The notes below the pieces were generated by a model. That model was not told where the DNA came from. It made no database searches and saw nothing but the letters and a program-made list of their open reading frames with translations. DNA of 64,000 nt, taken from NCBI GenBank assembly GCA_000507305.1, contig DF240810.1, positions 11,291 to 75,290 of the forward strand. Reading direction: 5' to 3'. Each line of letters starts with the position of its first letter. Within the stretch, counting starts at the first letter, position 1. The position numbers and the translations under genes were made by a program. Positions 21,334 to 33,000 of this stretch are shown in pieces. Source of the DNA: Breviolum minutum Mf 1.05b.01. Its lineage: Eukaryota > Sar > Dinophyceae > Suessiales > Symbiodiniaceae.

Positions 21334-22255
21334 ATGTTGGAAGCCAAGGCTCTTTTTGTTGGTTTGAAAAGCCTTTGCTTTTTTTGAAAAGATTTGCAAA
21401 CACTTCCCAAAAAAGTTCAACGCCCAAGTGTTCAGGCTTGTAAATCATCATTGAACAATGGCAATTTAAACATCCACAAAATTTTGCGAAAAAAAAACAC
21501 CTTCGGGAAACTGGAGGGCTGTTTTTTGGTGACATTGATTTTTTGTTGAGACCTGCAGGAGCTGCGAAAGCGAAGTCTGCACTTTGAGTGTCGAGAAGTG
21601 GCAGGTGGCGAAAGTGAGGTCAACAAGTGCCTAAGGCTGAAGAGGTGATGGGGATTTTGATGTTACGGTTGATGGCTGAAATCCGGCGGGTTGCACCAGT
21701 TGATATGGTAAATAATCCCTTTTATTTACAAGGTTTTATACATACCAGCTGGTTGGCCTTGGGATTTCTGAACCCATCAACAGTAGGTGGTGTTGGATGT
21801 CATTTTTTAAATTGAGATTTGGAGACCTTCTCCATTCTTTCGCTTTAAAAAGGAATGACAACTCTTAGTCAACATGTTTTAAAGTCTTACAAATCATTGA
21901 TTTGAGGGTCATCCTCATGCTAGTATTGCTCTTTCTTTAGTTTAATTCAGGTATTATCTTCTAGGTGGTTTCAAATATTTCTAAATTTTCACCCCGTATT
22001 TGGGGGGAAGATGAACCCAATTTGACGTTGGTAGATTTTTCAGATGGGTTGAAACTCAACCACCAACCAGTCTTGATTCAATCTCATGGTATTCGTGGTT
22101 ACCTCGGCCCCTTGGATCCAAGGTTATCCTTGTTGATCGACATTGGCGGCTTGGTCGCTTCGCTGGGAGCATTGTGGTGACCGAGCTACCCTCCAGAAAC
22201 TATCCAAAAAGTTGGTGAGTCGTTTTTTTGCATCGGCCGAATTTTTGGAGTATAT
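21334..22255. other. Possible exons, unassigned
   Basis: 21557-21604 (ELRKRSLHFECREVAGGESE) follows GACCTGCAG, and 21645-21704 (MGILMLRLMAEIRRVAPVDM) ends at GTAAAT. 22090-22180 reads GYLGPLDPRLSLLIDIGG then LVASLGALW before a stop. These may be fragments of one + strand gene; none has a recognisable domain. Confidence 0.3.
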
Positions 22256-22365
22256 GGGTGTTTCCTAAAATGGTGGGTTTCCCCAACAAAACCCATGGGG
22301 TTTTCCTACTAAAAATGATCATTTTGGGGTGTGAAATGGGTGTACCACCATTTAAGGAAACCCCC
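22256..22365. mobile_element. MITE-like foldback element, copy 2 (best preserved)
   Basis: The left end GGGTGTTTCCTAAAATGGTG and right end CACCATTTAAGGAAACCCCC are near-perfect inverted repeats bracketing 110 bp without coding capacity. The internal CTAAAAATGATCATTTTGG is itself palindromic. Related copies lie at 14571 and 34274. Confidence 0.65.
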
Positions 22366-23970
22366 GAATTGGAGCTTTACAGATGAATGGTTTCTTGTAT
22401 TGTTTTTTTGTTTCACGGGAGCTTTACTGGCAACTTGATACAAATTACCGCTGCACAGGGTTGCAACATGACACCTTTTTTTTTTAAAGCTTCCCTACTA
22501 AGAAGTGTTTGAAACTGCACAGTTTCGGAGGTACCTCTTCAAGAGCAATGGCCAAAACAACTTTACTGCAAAGCATTTGGAGGCTGGGGTAAAGTCAAGT
22601 TTGCAGCAGTTGCGCTAGAAAGGGCTGGAGGTTAAAAAAGCACGACCAGGCCTTTCTGGCAACAGAAAGCGCTGTGAATGTGTGAGTATCATAGGAATAA
22701 ATTTCAGAGTTTTTTTGAGAATGCGTTTGCAAATGAGATAAACATACCTGGACCTTCCAAAGGGTGCCAAATGGTTGCTAAAGGGTGTCAATTCACCATC
22801 CCTTAGGGTTTAATTGGAACCCCTTGGAAGGTGCTGGTAGATAAACCATAAATCCATATTTCGGAATCATGCGGAAGTGCCCAGATGTGCCAGGCCGAGA
22901 GCAAGGATCTAAGTCGACATCCAGCTGTAAGCTTTGCAGATGTGGCAGGTATGGAAGGAACCAAGGAAGAATTGTAGGGAGCCTCAGGTCACTCTTTGGG
23001 AGATACAAAATGAAAGGTTGGTTGGATGATATATGACATATGACTGGACCCGATTTGAACCCAGTGGTTTTGCAGGCATTTGGTTGCTGCACCTGTTCCT
23101 TTTTGTTTCTTTTGTTTAAAGGTATGTAGGTTAGACGTAACATACTATGAAGAGGAAGAAAAGGAAGAGATAAGAGAGAGGAAAGGAAAAGGGAATCCAT
23201 ATGTTTCGGATTTCAAAAAGTATTGTGTATAGTAAATATCACATTTGGTCTCCCTAGAAGCAAATCAAAAGTATCGTCCTTGATGAAGTCGCAGATGGAC
23301 AGGTGTATGCATGATGATGCATCTAAGATTTATGTTGAAAAGTTGGAAACAATAGTTTTCCATCTTGACGCATTTCTTGATTCTCCCTTCCTCGTCAACG
23401 TAGCTGTCAATTCATCCCATTCGACAAAAATTGACGAACTGACCCGAATACAAGCCGGGAGACCTGGGGGGGATCTTGAGGCAAGAGGTCATCGCCTACT
23501 TGCGTCTGGCACCAAAAGAGCACTCCGAGTATGGAAGAACATCAATTTGCTTTTGAGTTGGTAAAAGTAGATGGATTACCCTGAAAATGGGTTTGATGTG
23601 ACGTTTGTTCCAATGAGTTTCAATTTGCTTTTGTTTAGCATATGATTGTATGTTGAACATCAGTTGGGGAACCTTGCAGTATCACAGATGGCACAATTCC
23701 GAACGAAAACAAATGGTACTATTAGCCTTTAAAGCCCTAGAGATAAGAGAAGTAGAATCATTCTGCATCATTTGGCCAAAGGTTGGTTGTTACCTCAGTC
23801 ATATCCTGTAGGGAGACGATTGCTTCCACCTAAAGCAATCCAGGTGACCCTGACCGTTTCTATGCGCTCGGTGTGGGGCTCCAGTCAGAATCATTTCGTG
23901 CTATTTGAGATTAGAGACTTAATAATTCTAGGATTCTAGGATGTTTTCAGTCTTTACATGTTGTATATGT
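22366..23970. other. No supported gene
   Basis: T-rich runs and isolated splice-like motifs only. A stretch at 23150-23200 is GGAAAGA-rich purine sequence. Confidence 0.4.
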
Positions 23971-24109
23971 TCTGGCACCCAAAGGGGGACAAGGACGGGC
24001 AAGCTCAAAGTCTGCAACATTGCGAGGTGCCCGGCCACCCCGCGGCATTCTGCTGGCGGGTCCCTCCGGCACCGGCAAGACGCTTATGGCACGGGCCGTG
24101 GCAGGGGAG
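23971..24109 (+). CDS. AAA+ ATPase exon with Walker A (FtsH-like)
   Basis: It reads [20 protein letters not shown] then [12 protein letters not shown]. The Walker A motif GPSGTGKT lies at 24059-24082. The context PPRGILL...[14 protein letters not shown] is typical of the FtsH/Yme1 branch of AAA+ proteases, which are membrane-anchored ATP-dependent metalloproteases of plastids and mitochondria. It ends GGGGAG|GTGCCC, a GT donor. The left edge is approximate; an acceptor may be at ACCCAAAG. The GC-rich coding piece is followed closely by a GTT microsatellite in the presumed intron. Confidence 0.65.
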
Positions 24110-24204
24110 GTGCCCAGGGGGAGGGATCTGGGGGTGGTATTTCTCAAGGGGACCCACCGAGTGTGATGATGATGAGGAGGAGAATGAGGATGATTATGAT
24201 GCTG

Positions 24205-24205
24205 G

Positions 24206-24301
<96 letters not shown>
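24205..24301. repeat. GTT trinucleotide array, about 32 units
   Basis: A pure (GTT)n run sits in the probable intron after the Walker A exon. Apparent poly-Val, poly-Cys and poly-Asn proteins across it are products of the repeat. Confidence 0.9.
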
Positions 24302-24302
<1 letters not shown>

Positions 24303-25791
24303 GAGATGTGAGCTTAGCTTCAAATAAAAGGAACATTGTCTTGTGTGTTTCCAACAGTTTCGATGATTCACTTTCATGGAAGTGTCGAGGGGTTTGTTTC
24401 GATGACTGTTCAGCCAGGTTAGGAATTAGTTGCGGGTCTGCCTATTCTGAAAGCTGCATTGATTTGTAAAAAACAGATCTTGGACTGGAATTTCTGATCC
24501 AGGGTTTTGTTTCCGGCATAGTATTCCTATAGTCTGGAGAAAGAAGACCCCTTTGGTTGAAGAGGCAAACTTCCAAAGATAAAAGAAATCCACCGGTTCA
24601 AAACCTCAGTCGTTTTTTTCTTTCCACCTTGACGAATGGATGGGGGAAACTGGCTGGAAACACCATCCGGCAGCCGGCTTTTCCGGATCCGAAACAGCTG
24701 AAACGGTTAGGCTGGTGTGCCCTTCTTATACGCCAGTTCTGCATCCTTCGTTGAGATCTTTGTATCCTGGGCTGAGATTCGGTGTCTGTGAAAGGTGGCA
24801 GTTTTCGGGTGACATGATGTGAAAAGGTCTGACCTGTGGGAAGGGAATATTAATTAACCTGATGCCAACAAAAGTCATGGCATCAAAAACTTGCCGTTAC
24901 CAGTTATAAATAGTATCAGTATCTGTATCTTTTTGAAACTTTGACACAGAAGTCCACGGTATTGGAAAGTTGAGGTCCACGGGTGCTCAAGCAGACGTCT
25001 AGAATGGTTAGACACGTATTTCAAATCCTGAGTTGAGAAACGTGGTCCATCTGAAAAAGCAGTCATAAACTCGCAATTTTTTGGCTGCATTCTTGGTGAT
25101 GTGTACCCGCTGCGATGCATCAGAGAGATCCAAATTTCAAATATCATACAAACTTACTCACACAGAAAACACATGAAACAACTATATTCTATACCAGCCT
25201 CTTTCACAACGCAACATGGGATGCATTATATATGCATTATGTATTAAACAAACAAATCATGGACGGTCAAATTACAATAGCTTTCCGAATCTTTCAGGGT
25301 CACCACCTGTCACCACCTGAGTTTCATAAAAAAAAGGTGGAGGTTTTCCCTTGGGATGGGGGCCCTGAAAAATCATCAATCCCCCCAAAAAACAACTTTT
25401 TTTTTGCTATTTATTGGGTATCTCCCCTTTTAAAGGGCTCCAACAATGGGGGGGTTAAACAGCTAGGGGTCTTCCTATCCCATCCGAATGCTGGCTGCCC
25501 AGGTGGGACAAGGGGCTTCCCGAATTCGACAGTTTTTCGAACAGGAGGGGTCGAGGGGCCTCCCCGTTGGAATGTGGGGAAGGTTGGGATCAGGGGCGTT
25601 TTTGCAGCAGGGTGCCGGTGCTGCTTGCAGCAGGTTGAGGGGCGTTCATATTCTTGTTTGACTTTAATGTTAAAAGCAAACCATTGGAACTTAAGGTATG
25701 AAATCTCAAATGAAGAGATAGGAACTGAGGTTAGGATGATATGGGGATGAGATGATATGGGATGCTATCACATTTTGGTTGGATATTTGAG
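24302..25791. other. Probable AAA+ gene introns; connecting exon not found
   Basis: In FtsH-like proteins about 40-60 residues separate Walker A and Walker B, so at least one small exon should lie here. I could not identify it. 25330-25620 is a G-run-rich stretch (GGGGTCGAGGGGCCTCC and similar). Confidence 0.35.
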
Positions 25792-25839
25792 GCTCGGGCT
25801 TGTGCTCCTTGCATTGTTTTCTTGGATGAGTTGGATGCC
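25792..25839 (+). CDS. AAA+ ATPase exon with Walker B (FtsH-like)
   Basis: After GGATATTTGAG it reads ARACAPCIVFLDELDA and meets a GTGGGT donor; continuing past it would add VGPG. 'AR..APCIVF-DE-DA' is the Walker B box of FtsH-type AAA+ ATPases, with the acidic pair LDE. Strand and distance (1.7 kb) fit the Walker A exon at 23971-24109. No HExxH protease exon was found in the window, so whether the gene is intact is unknown. Confidence 0.6.
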
Positions 25840-25871
25840 GTGGGTCCGGGAGCCCACAGTCTGTTTTGCAG

Positions 25872-26047
25872 TTTCGACATTTTTCCGAAACGAATCCGCA
25901 GATGCAGAAATTGATGGAAAATTTTCTGCATCCTTAATGACCTTTACCTTGAGCGAATCAGGGAAAGTAATCATTGAAAACTTCCCTATGAAAAGCCACG
26001 ATTCAAAGGAACTCGCAGCTTCACGTTTGTGCCTCCGTCAACTTTGA
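25872..26047 (+). CDS. Possible terminal exon, weakly dsRBD-like
   Basis: After GTCTGTTTTGCAG the frame reads FFRNESADAEIDGKFSASLM, then TFTLSESGKVIIENFPMKSH, then DSKELAASRLCLRQL and stops. A beta-rich stretch followed by S(K)-x-A-A-x-x-L is reminiscent of a double-stranded-RNA-binding fold. It starts only 33 bp after the Walker B exon, so both cannot be used as drawn unless they belong to different transcripts. Confidence 0.25.
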
Positions 26048-26401
26048 GGCTCTTCGCGTCAGATGTCCGCTTCGGGTGGTGGCAATCAGGACTTTGGATC
26101 TGTGATCTGTAAATGTTGGAGTCATTGCGTTTGCATTCAGTGACTGGACGACTCAGGAGTATGCTCAGACACTGAACCAGTTGTTACTGGAGCCTGTTCC
26201 TCAATCTGCTTTTTTTGGGGGATTACAACTGGCATGTCTCGAAAAGCCTGATGACGATTAGGAGAGCAAGATTTTTCTCGATTTTCGCGTGGAATTTCAC
26301 AGGGACATTTTCCAGTGAGGTTTATTGTGTTGCAAGGACATGATTGTGAAAGACTGTATAATAAACCAGTCTTCGAAATGGAGTGAAACAAGACTTTCCC
26401 A

Positions 26402-26520
26402 TTGGATCTACCCCCCAGCCAGGATGCAATCGTGGCAAATAAAACAGGTTTTGTTTCTGCGAGATTCCCCGAACCGTCATACTGGTGGTGATTTTCGGAA
26501 TCCGCTGGGGGTAGATCCAA
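26402..26520. mobile_element. Short foldback (MITE-like) element
   Basis: TTGGATCTACCCCCCAGC and GCTGGGGGTAGATCCAA are inverted copies, differing by one base in the C/G run, at the two ends of a 119-bp segment with no coding capacity. No target duplication is evident. Confidence 0.5.
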
Positions 26521-27300
26521 ACCTTTTATCACCTTTTCAGCCTGCAGTTATGCGACTTTTTCGTCACTTTCGATCTGAGCTCTCAGGCTGGATGGTGTGG
26601 AGAGTAATGCAAATGGTGCCCCTCCAAGCCATGGGAACCTCTGGGTGGTGGGATGGTGGAATCTCAAGGCTGGTTGTGGCTGGTTCCTTTAATATGGACC
26701 ACCTGTAACTTGGATTTCACATGATTTCACCACTTAAGCTGGAGTAACCCAAAGACGAGATGTCAAGATGTACAGGCGGTGTGCATTATTCAGGAATCTT
26801 TTAGACAGGATCCATTGGTCCTTCCACTTACCTTTATCAAAGTTCCTTCCTTTTTGTTTCATCCCAGTTGAGTCTTCCATTCCTTCATGTCTCATGGTGC
26901 TTTGCTGGATGCGACCGGCCTTGGCTTAAGCTTGATTCCATAGACCAGCCTTTGGGGAGACACTTTAGACTGAAGAGGTTTGCCGTAGAATCTATCTAAA
27001 TAATCACTTGGTTTGGATGTCAAAAGCTTCTGAATCTTCTTTTTTCCGGGATATCGTGGAGCATCTTGCCCGTAAAAAGATCAATTAAATGCGGTTCGCA
27101 CGAAGCAGGAACATGAATTTGCAGTTCGCAGACACCTCAAGAGCAACATTAGATCATTTCTTGGAACATCTTGGGCCATCAAGCATTGTTGCATTCTTCG
27201 TGTGCTGCTCCGGGAAACGCAGATGGCCAGTGGCTTGGCTCCCTCGCGGGATGCTGGGTTGCCCAGCGATGTTGTGGTCCAAAAAGCAGCTCTGCGCGAG
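26521..27300. other. No confident gene
   Basis: 27220-27300 reads ASGLAPSRDAGLPSDVVVQK then AALRE after AAACGCAG and may be an exon running into the CAT array. Nothing else is supported. Confidence 0.3.
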
Positions 27301-27321
27301 CAACATCATCATCATCATCAG

Positions 27322-27362
<41 letters not shown>

Positions 27363-27384
27363 CCATCATCATCATCATCGTCAC

Positions 27385-27436
<52 letters not shown>

Positions 27437-27495
27437 GTCATCATGATCATGATGATCATCAACATCATCATCACCACCACCGTCTTTATCATCCG

Positions 27496-27557
<62 letters not shown>

Positions 27558-27607
27558 TTCATCTTCATCACCATCATCATCATCATCGTCTTCATCATCC
27601 GTCATCG

Positions 27608-27642
<35 letters not shown>

Positions 27643-27647
27643 GTCAC

Positions 27648-27702
<55 letters not shown>

Positions 27703-27745
27703 GTCATCATGATTATGCTGATCATCAACATCATCATGATCATGG
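27301..27745. repeat. Large CAT microsatellite with higher-order duplication
   Basis: About 445 bp of ATC/CAT triplets carry interruptions. The marker CATCGTCATCATGAT-ATG, followed by TGATCATCAACATCATCAT, occurs twice (about 27430 and 27700), and CATCGTCACCATC also occurs twice. The array therefore grew partly by block duplication of roughly 270 bp. Poly-Ile, poly-Ser, poly-His and poly-Asp frames here are not genes. Confidence 0.9.
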
Positions 27746-28471
27746 GACTTTTCTTGGGTGTCGCAAACTAAACACGGTATGCAACACATGTGTCCAACTT
27801 CCAGCAGAAACTAAAAGAAAGACTTAGCACAAATACATTGAATTCAAATTTCTCCAACTGAGCAGTTTAGCTGTCTTTCCATTTTTTGAGCCCATGAATG
27901 AACACAATCCTTCGGGATGTTTTTTCTCTCAGTTTGCACTTCGTGATGTTTGACCTTTTTTAATTTCTCCCGAGGTCAGGACGTGGGCGCCAGCCGGGAC
28001 AGCGCCATGGTTCCGCGCGGAACGTGGCTGAAACTCGGTCACGACGAGTTTTGGGGAAAAGAGTGGATGACGGTTTTGGATTTTTTTTGTTTTGCTGAGC
28101 TTAAATCTGGTTTCTTGAATTCTTGCCAGAGATTTCTGGCACTAAGATTGATTTTCGATGAGGAAGAACTCCATCATATCTTTTTTTTTCGATTTGAGGT
28201 TGACTCTGGAGCTGGTGCGGAGGTGGGAAATTGTTGGAAAAAATGGTCGAAATTGCTCCTGCTTGGCAGATGCTTATGTGACACCTCAGAAAGGTGTGGA
28301 AAGCGGAGCCCTTCAGCAGTTTCGATGCCTTCCCGGTGCTGTCGCAGGTGCTTTCGGTTTGTCTTATGGGTGGTTGTTCAAGCTCACGGCCGGGTTAGCG
28401 ACCCCATGGCCAAACTGCAATTTCTGCGGGTGGGGTGGGGTGGGGTGGGAATGATGATGTTCCTTGAACTT
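27746..28471. other. Possible exons, unassigned
   Basis: 27976-28038 (GQDVGASRDSAMVPRGTWLK) and 28270-28361 (DAYVTPQKGVESGALQQFRC then LPGAVAGAFG) are open, GC-richer and flanked by AG and GT signals. They could be exons of a + strand gene. No family is recognised. Confidence 0.3.
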
Positions 28472-28912
28472 GCACACATGCTGGATGCTACGCAACTGTG
28501 TTTGTCTTGTCATCGCACACACGCTGGATGCTACGCAACCACGTTGGTCTTGTCATTGCACACATGCTGGATGCTACGCAACTGTGTTGGTCTTGTCATT
28601 GCACGCATGCTGGATGCTACACAACTGTGTTTGTCTTGTCATCGCACACACACACGCTGGATGTTACGCAACCGTGTTGGTCTTGTCATTGCACACATGC
28701 TGGATGCTACGCAACTGTGTTGGTTGGTCATTGCACACACGCTGGATGCTACGCAACCGTGTTGGTCTTGTCATTGCACACATGCTGGATGCTACGCAAC
28801 TGAGTTTGTCTTGTCTTTGCACACATGCTGGATGCTACGCAACTGTGTTTGTCTTGTCATTGCATACACGCTGGATGCTACGCAACTGCATTGGTCTTGT
28901 CATTGCACACAA
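28472..28912 (+). repeat. 43-bp minisatellite, ten copies plus a partial
   Basis: The unit GCACACATGCTGGATGCTAC, followed by GCAACTGTGTTGGTCTTGTCATT, repeats in tandem with point differences, a 4-bp CACA expansion in copy five and a 2-bp loss in copy six. Since 43 is not a multiple of three, each plus-strand frame cycles through the same three peptides, and all three stay open. A long apparent protein through it is most likely an artefact. Confidence 0.9.
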
Positions 28913-29076
28913 CGCGAGAAGATGGTGATAAAATGACGTCTTTTTTTCGGCGGATGGTTCCAAGACGCACGAATACCAAGCTAAACGCCTTTGTGAAGAC
29001 ATGAACCCATGGAAAAAATGGGACAAAATGAACATCTGAACCAACAGGCCATAAATTGAAATCAACACCTTTGCAG

Positions 29077-29151
29077 CATTTCGTGCATCTTCAGCAAAAT
29101 GCCATGGGAATATCGCCCAGGGTCGCAATCACGGCCGTAACCTTGTTCAAG
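29077..29151 (+). CDS. Short exon of an unrecognised gene
   Basis: CCTTTGCAG precedes HFVHLQQNAMGISPRVAITA then VTLFK, ending CAAG|GTAACA. Both sites are good and the peptide is plausible. The acceptor could instead be CTTCAG at 29094. Confidence 0.35.
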
Positions 29152-29422
29152 GTAACAATCAGAGATTTCACATACAACATGTATAATGTATATAATTTAG
29201 GATATACACATTTTATTTGTTCTCGTTTGAAGACTAGGAATGACAAGGCAAGTAAATTTGAATCATCACCCTGTAATGTCTTCCATCAGCAAAGGTGTTG
29301 CAAGTTGCAACCAAAGTTATCCAAGTTGCCCTAACAAGAAACAGAAGCAACATTTGATCTGGCATCGTTCATCCAATCATAGAAGTGAGGAAACTTCGTG
29401 CAGTTTTACCAACCACCTGCAG

Positions 29423-29475
29423 GCGAAGAGCGCCTACCAATGGATCTGTGGAGATGAACTCGGAGTGACTTGGAG
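29423..29475 (+). CDS. Short exon of an unrecognised gene
   Basis: CACCTGCAG|GCG opens AKSAYQWICGDELGVTW and closes TTGGAG|GTAAAT. It is likely from the same gene as the 29077 exon. Confidence 0.4.
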
Positions 29476-29885
29476 GTAAATTGCTTGGTTTGGGGGGGTT
29501 GATCTCCAAATCCAGTCAGCATCCATATCCGAAAATCAAACATAATATTGCAAACTATCATAAAGTATCTATATCATATATATATATATATTCATACACA
29601 TATACATTGATTTTGTGCATGATATGAATATATACATATATACACTAAGATTTTGTTTATATTTTCTGGCTGACCCCAAATCCAAGAACAGAAGCACCTT
29701 CACAAACATGGAATGTCTTGCAGTCTTGCGGCACTGGCATTTGAAGAATGTCCATCTTGGTTATTGTCCTGCCCGGAGTCACAACCCCCTTTTCGAAGAT
29801 TTACGGATCCCCAAAAAATTCGCCTCGAAAAGTGGGGAGTGAGTCGAAACCGTGGGTCCCAGTACCATTTTTTTCAATAAAACCC

Positions 29886-30000
29886 ATTGCCCTAAGAATC
29901 CTGACCCCTCAAAAATGGCTATTTTGAGGACCCGGACCCCTGTTATACAGGTTCAAACCCTTCCATTGGAGGGTCCAAGGATTCTTAGGGTGGGACCAAT
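29886..30000. repeat. Imperfect inverted repeat, MITE-like
   Basis: ATTGCCCTAAGAATCCTGAC (29886) pairs with GTCCAAGGATTCTTAGGG (29973) and the flanking GGGACCAAT, enclosing about 65 bp. It is a foldback of 115 bp without coding capacity. Confidence 0.45.
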
Positions 30001-33000
30001 GAGGATGGTTGGAACATGCTTACGAATCACCAGGGGAAATTTGATAAATTTGGATCTAAGGCGCGAGTGACCTGGGAGCGTAGCTTGGCTCCAACGACGA
30101 CCCAAATTTGTCACCTTTGATCAAAGGTTTGGGTATCTTTGATCAAGGGAAAAATTACCCCAACCTTGGGGGGCCAGATCAAAACAGTAACAAAAAATGT
30201 ATGGTCATTTTGAGTGATCTGTCCTTTTTTATGCATTGGTTTAAGGTTGCCCCTGTTTTGATCATGATTCGTAGTTTTGTGGAAGATTTTGAGGTTGCAA
30301 AGTCTACGGACCCGTCATCTCACAGATCTGTTCCGCAGCAGACTACTTCTCGGGATTTGCCACTGAAGCGGTGTGGGTCCCAAGAAAAAAGGTTTGAGTT
30401 TGAGGTTCTGTTGAGGGTTTGAAAGCAGCTTGGTTTACCTGCTTGAGATAATTTCGATACAAAGATTCAACGAAGCCATGATTCTTCATTCAGTTTAATG
30501 AAATGTCAGGATTTTTTAAGTAGAAGACATCACATATCTCAGATGTTGAACGTGACGTTGGACCTGATAGAATCGTCACTTTCACCAAAACCCGGTAAAC
30601 CCGGGCTGAAAAAAACCATGTCAAATTCCTGGGGGGACATGCCGGACTTGGGTTGAGAAATGGCCAGAAGAAGGTTTCAAACGACAGGACCTCCAAATGA
30701 AATAATCCTTTTTTCCAGACGTCCAGGCGGAGAGGCAGCGTGCCTTCATAGAGAATTTGAGTCGGTACCGGGGTCGCAGTGAAGGGTTGGTTCTGAGATG
30801 GCGTAAGCGAAATTTCCTCATTTCGACTGTCAACAACAGATAGGTAGCCTGATAACATTGAAAAGGTTGGTTGTAGGTTGTTCTTTTTTTAAAAAAGTTT
30901 CCTGATCCGTTCAACAGGCAAAGATAAAGAACCGCAAGAGTGGTTGGGTTGGTTGAATTCTTGCACACTTTGAGGACATGGATTGCTGCAGCTGAAGCTT
31001 TGTCAGACACCAGAGACGGAGAGATTTTTCAGGGAATTGATTCGAATCCTTGGAATTTCTAGATTCGGCCCTTGGTGTTTTTTTCAAGCAAACGTTTGTG
31101 TTTTTTTCAAGAAATTCTCCAAAGATTTGTAACATCTTTTCGTCGCGGTTGGATTGGCGGGTTGTTGTTTTTTTGATGACCCGAGTCTGCATTGTTCATC
31201 ACCTGTTCCTGACCGGAATCGCCAGAGAATGATTTTCTTTGGTCAAGGCATGTGGATTTTGAAGTCAGTTTCTGTTGATTTATACACCGGATCTAGAGAA
31301 TTGGCCGCTCAGAATGCTTCGCTAGTCAGGCCAGTGACTGCCCCTTTCATTGCCTCTGCACACTATTGCTCTGGTGATCGAAAGAGGCAGTCAGTTTCCA
31401 GTTTCCCATTCTGCGGAGGAAGGATTTGGGGCCGAAATTTTTTGGATTTCTTCGACAAACCCAAATAACTCGGTGACTTTTTGGTGGGAACTCAAACATT
31501 ATTTGGTTATTTTCACGCCATAAAACTGGGGAGATGATCCAATTTTATCCAATCCATTGGGTTGAAAACTTCACAAAAAGGCCCCCGCAGATGATGGAGT
31601 TTTTGACGCCAACCGCGCCAAAGACCTTGACAGGTCTGAGTGGATTGCCAAGAAGGCAGCTGGTGGCTGGTGGCGTCTTCCACAACTGGTGGCCCTTGTG
31701 GTAAATTGAGTCTATCAGTTTTGAAGTAAAAGTTTTTATATAGACAAATCTACCAAGTCTTGGTTATTGGGGAAAGTTCCAAAAACATCCCTCATTTTTG
31801 ACAAAAACATCCCTCATTTTTGAAGAACCCCTTTTTCGCCAACGTTATTGGGGAAAAAACACCCCTCATTTCCCAGATGGTGAAACCCTGGGCCCTGGTT
31901 GGGTGCGCTGTCAGCTTGGTGGCCTTCAACAACTACAACTCGCATACTGACGACTGCCAAGCTTCGCTTCTCATGAATTGCGCTTTTCATGTTTTCTGAA
32001 AGTGTCCCATGTTCTGTACTTTGTTGTGTTTTTTCCATAATGTTTGGGCAGGTGTTTCAATCAATTCGTTTTTCCTCTCAACTTTCTTGCTCAAGCCAAG
32101 CAGTGAAAAACGCTGCAATTTTTGGTCCGGTACGGGATCAAACCACGCAACAGGTGTGGCTCTTGAAAGAAAAATGAAGCTTCCAGCGCTGTAACAAACT
32201 TTGTTGACCGCTATTTCAATTTGCATTGCGCACAGCCAGAAACCATGGTGTTTCACCACCTTTCCTGATAAATCTTGAAGTTGCACAGAGAAAAAACCAT
32301 GGAAAAGCTCATATTGCGGGATGTGATGCTCAATTGATACGTCTGTTTTTTTTGTTTTACCCGCAAAACGCGGGTGTTTGGGCGCTGGACTGGAGGTCAC
32401 CAACGAACGCCTTGGATCAGGAGCCAGGTTGGAGCTGCTGAGTGATTTTTTTTGGAGAGAGAGAGTTTGCCTGGAAAAAAACCACTCGCAAACTTTTTTT
32501 TGTTTCCAAAAAAGAGAGGTTTTTCATGCTTTTCAAGATTTTCTTGGGAGATTGGTGGGTTGGGGTTGGCATGATTTCCTGCTTGGGAAATCATTTTTTT
32601 TGTCAGGATGCCGATGCCAGCCGTTGATCCAGACAGCAACGCGCCTGACAGCAATTTGCCAATGGATGCATCTTGGGCTGCGATTTGGGGGTTGCAATGA
32701 GAAATTCACAGAAATCTGTCATCAAGTAGGATACAACAAGGGATACCCTGAAGGATATTTTGGAAACCTATTTATTGAAAATTATGAATAGTATGACAAA
32801 CGTTGTTCTTTCTCTTTAGCAGGACGTTACAAACATATACATCTAGCATAGTACATCTTCATATCTCGAGCCTTTTGTCCACATTTGTGAGACGCGCTAA
32901 CGGGACCATCGAGTGTTTTCCCCTTTGGAAATTGAGCCTCTTTATGATAACCAAACATTTACTTAGAATTTGTTCAAGCAAATTGTGCAAGATAGGGTGG

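Noticed and set aside
23941..24354. Poly-Val, poly-Cys and poly-Asn proteins
   Set aside because: They are products of the (GTT)n array. The real coding signal is the AAA+ exon in the third frame upstream.
27089..27789. Long poly-Ile, poly-Ser, poly-His, poly-Met and poly-Asp reading frames over the CAT array
   Set aside because: They are open in nearly every frame of both strands because the triplet repeat has no stops. There is no coding signal outside the repeat.
28464..28936. CRISPR-like array with a 43-bp unit
   Set aside because: Units are contiguous tandem copies without unique spacers, in a eukaryotic context, so it is a minisatellite.
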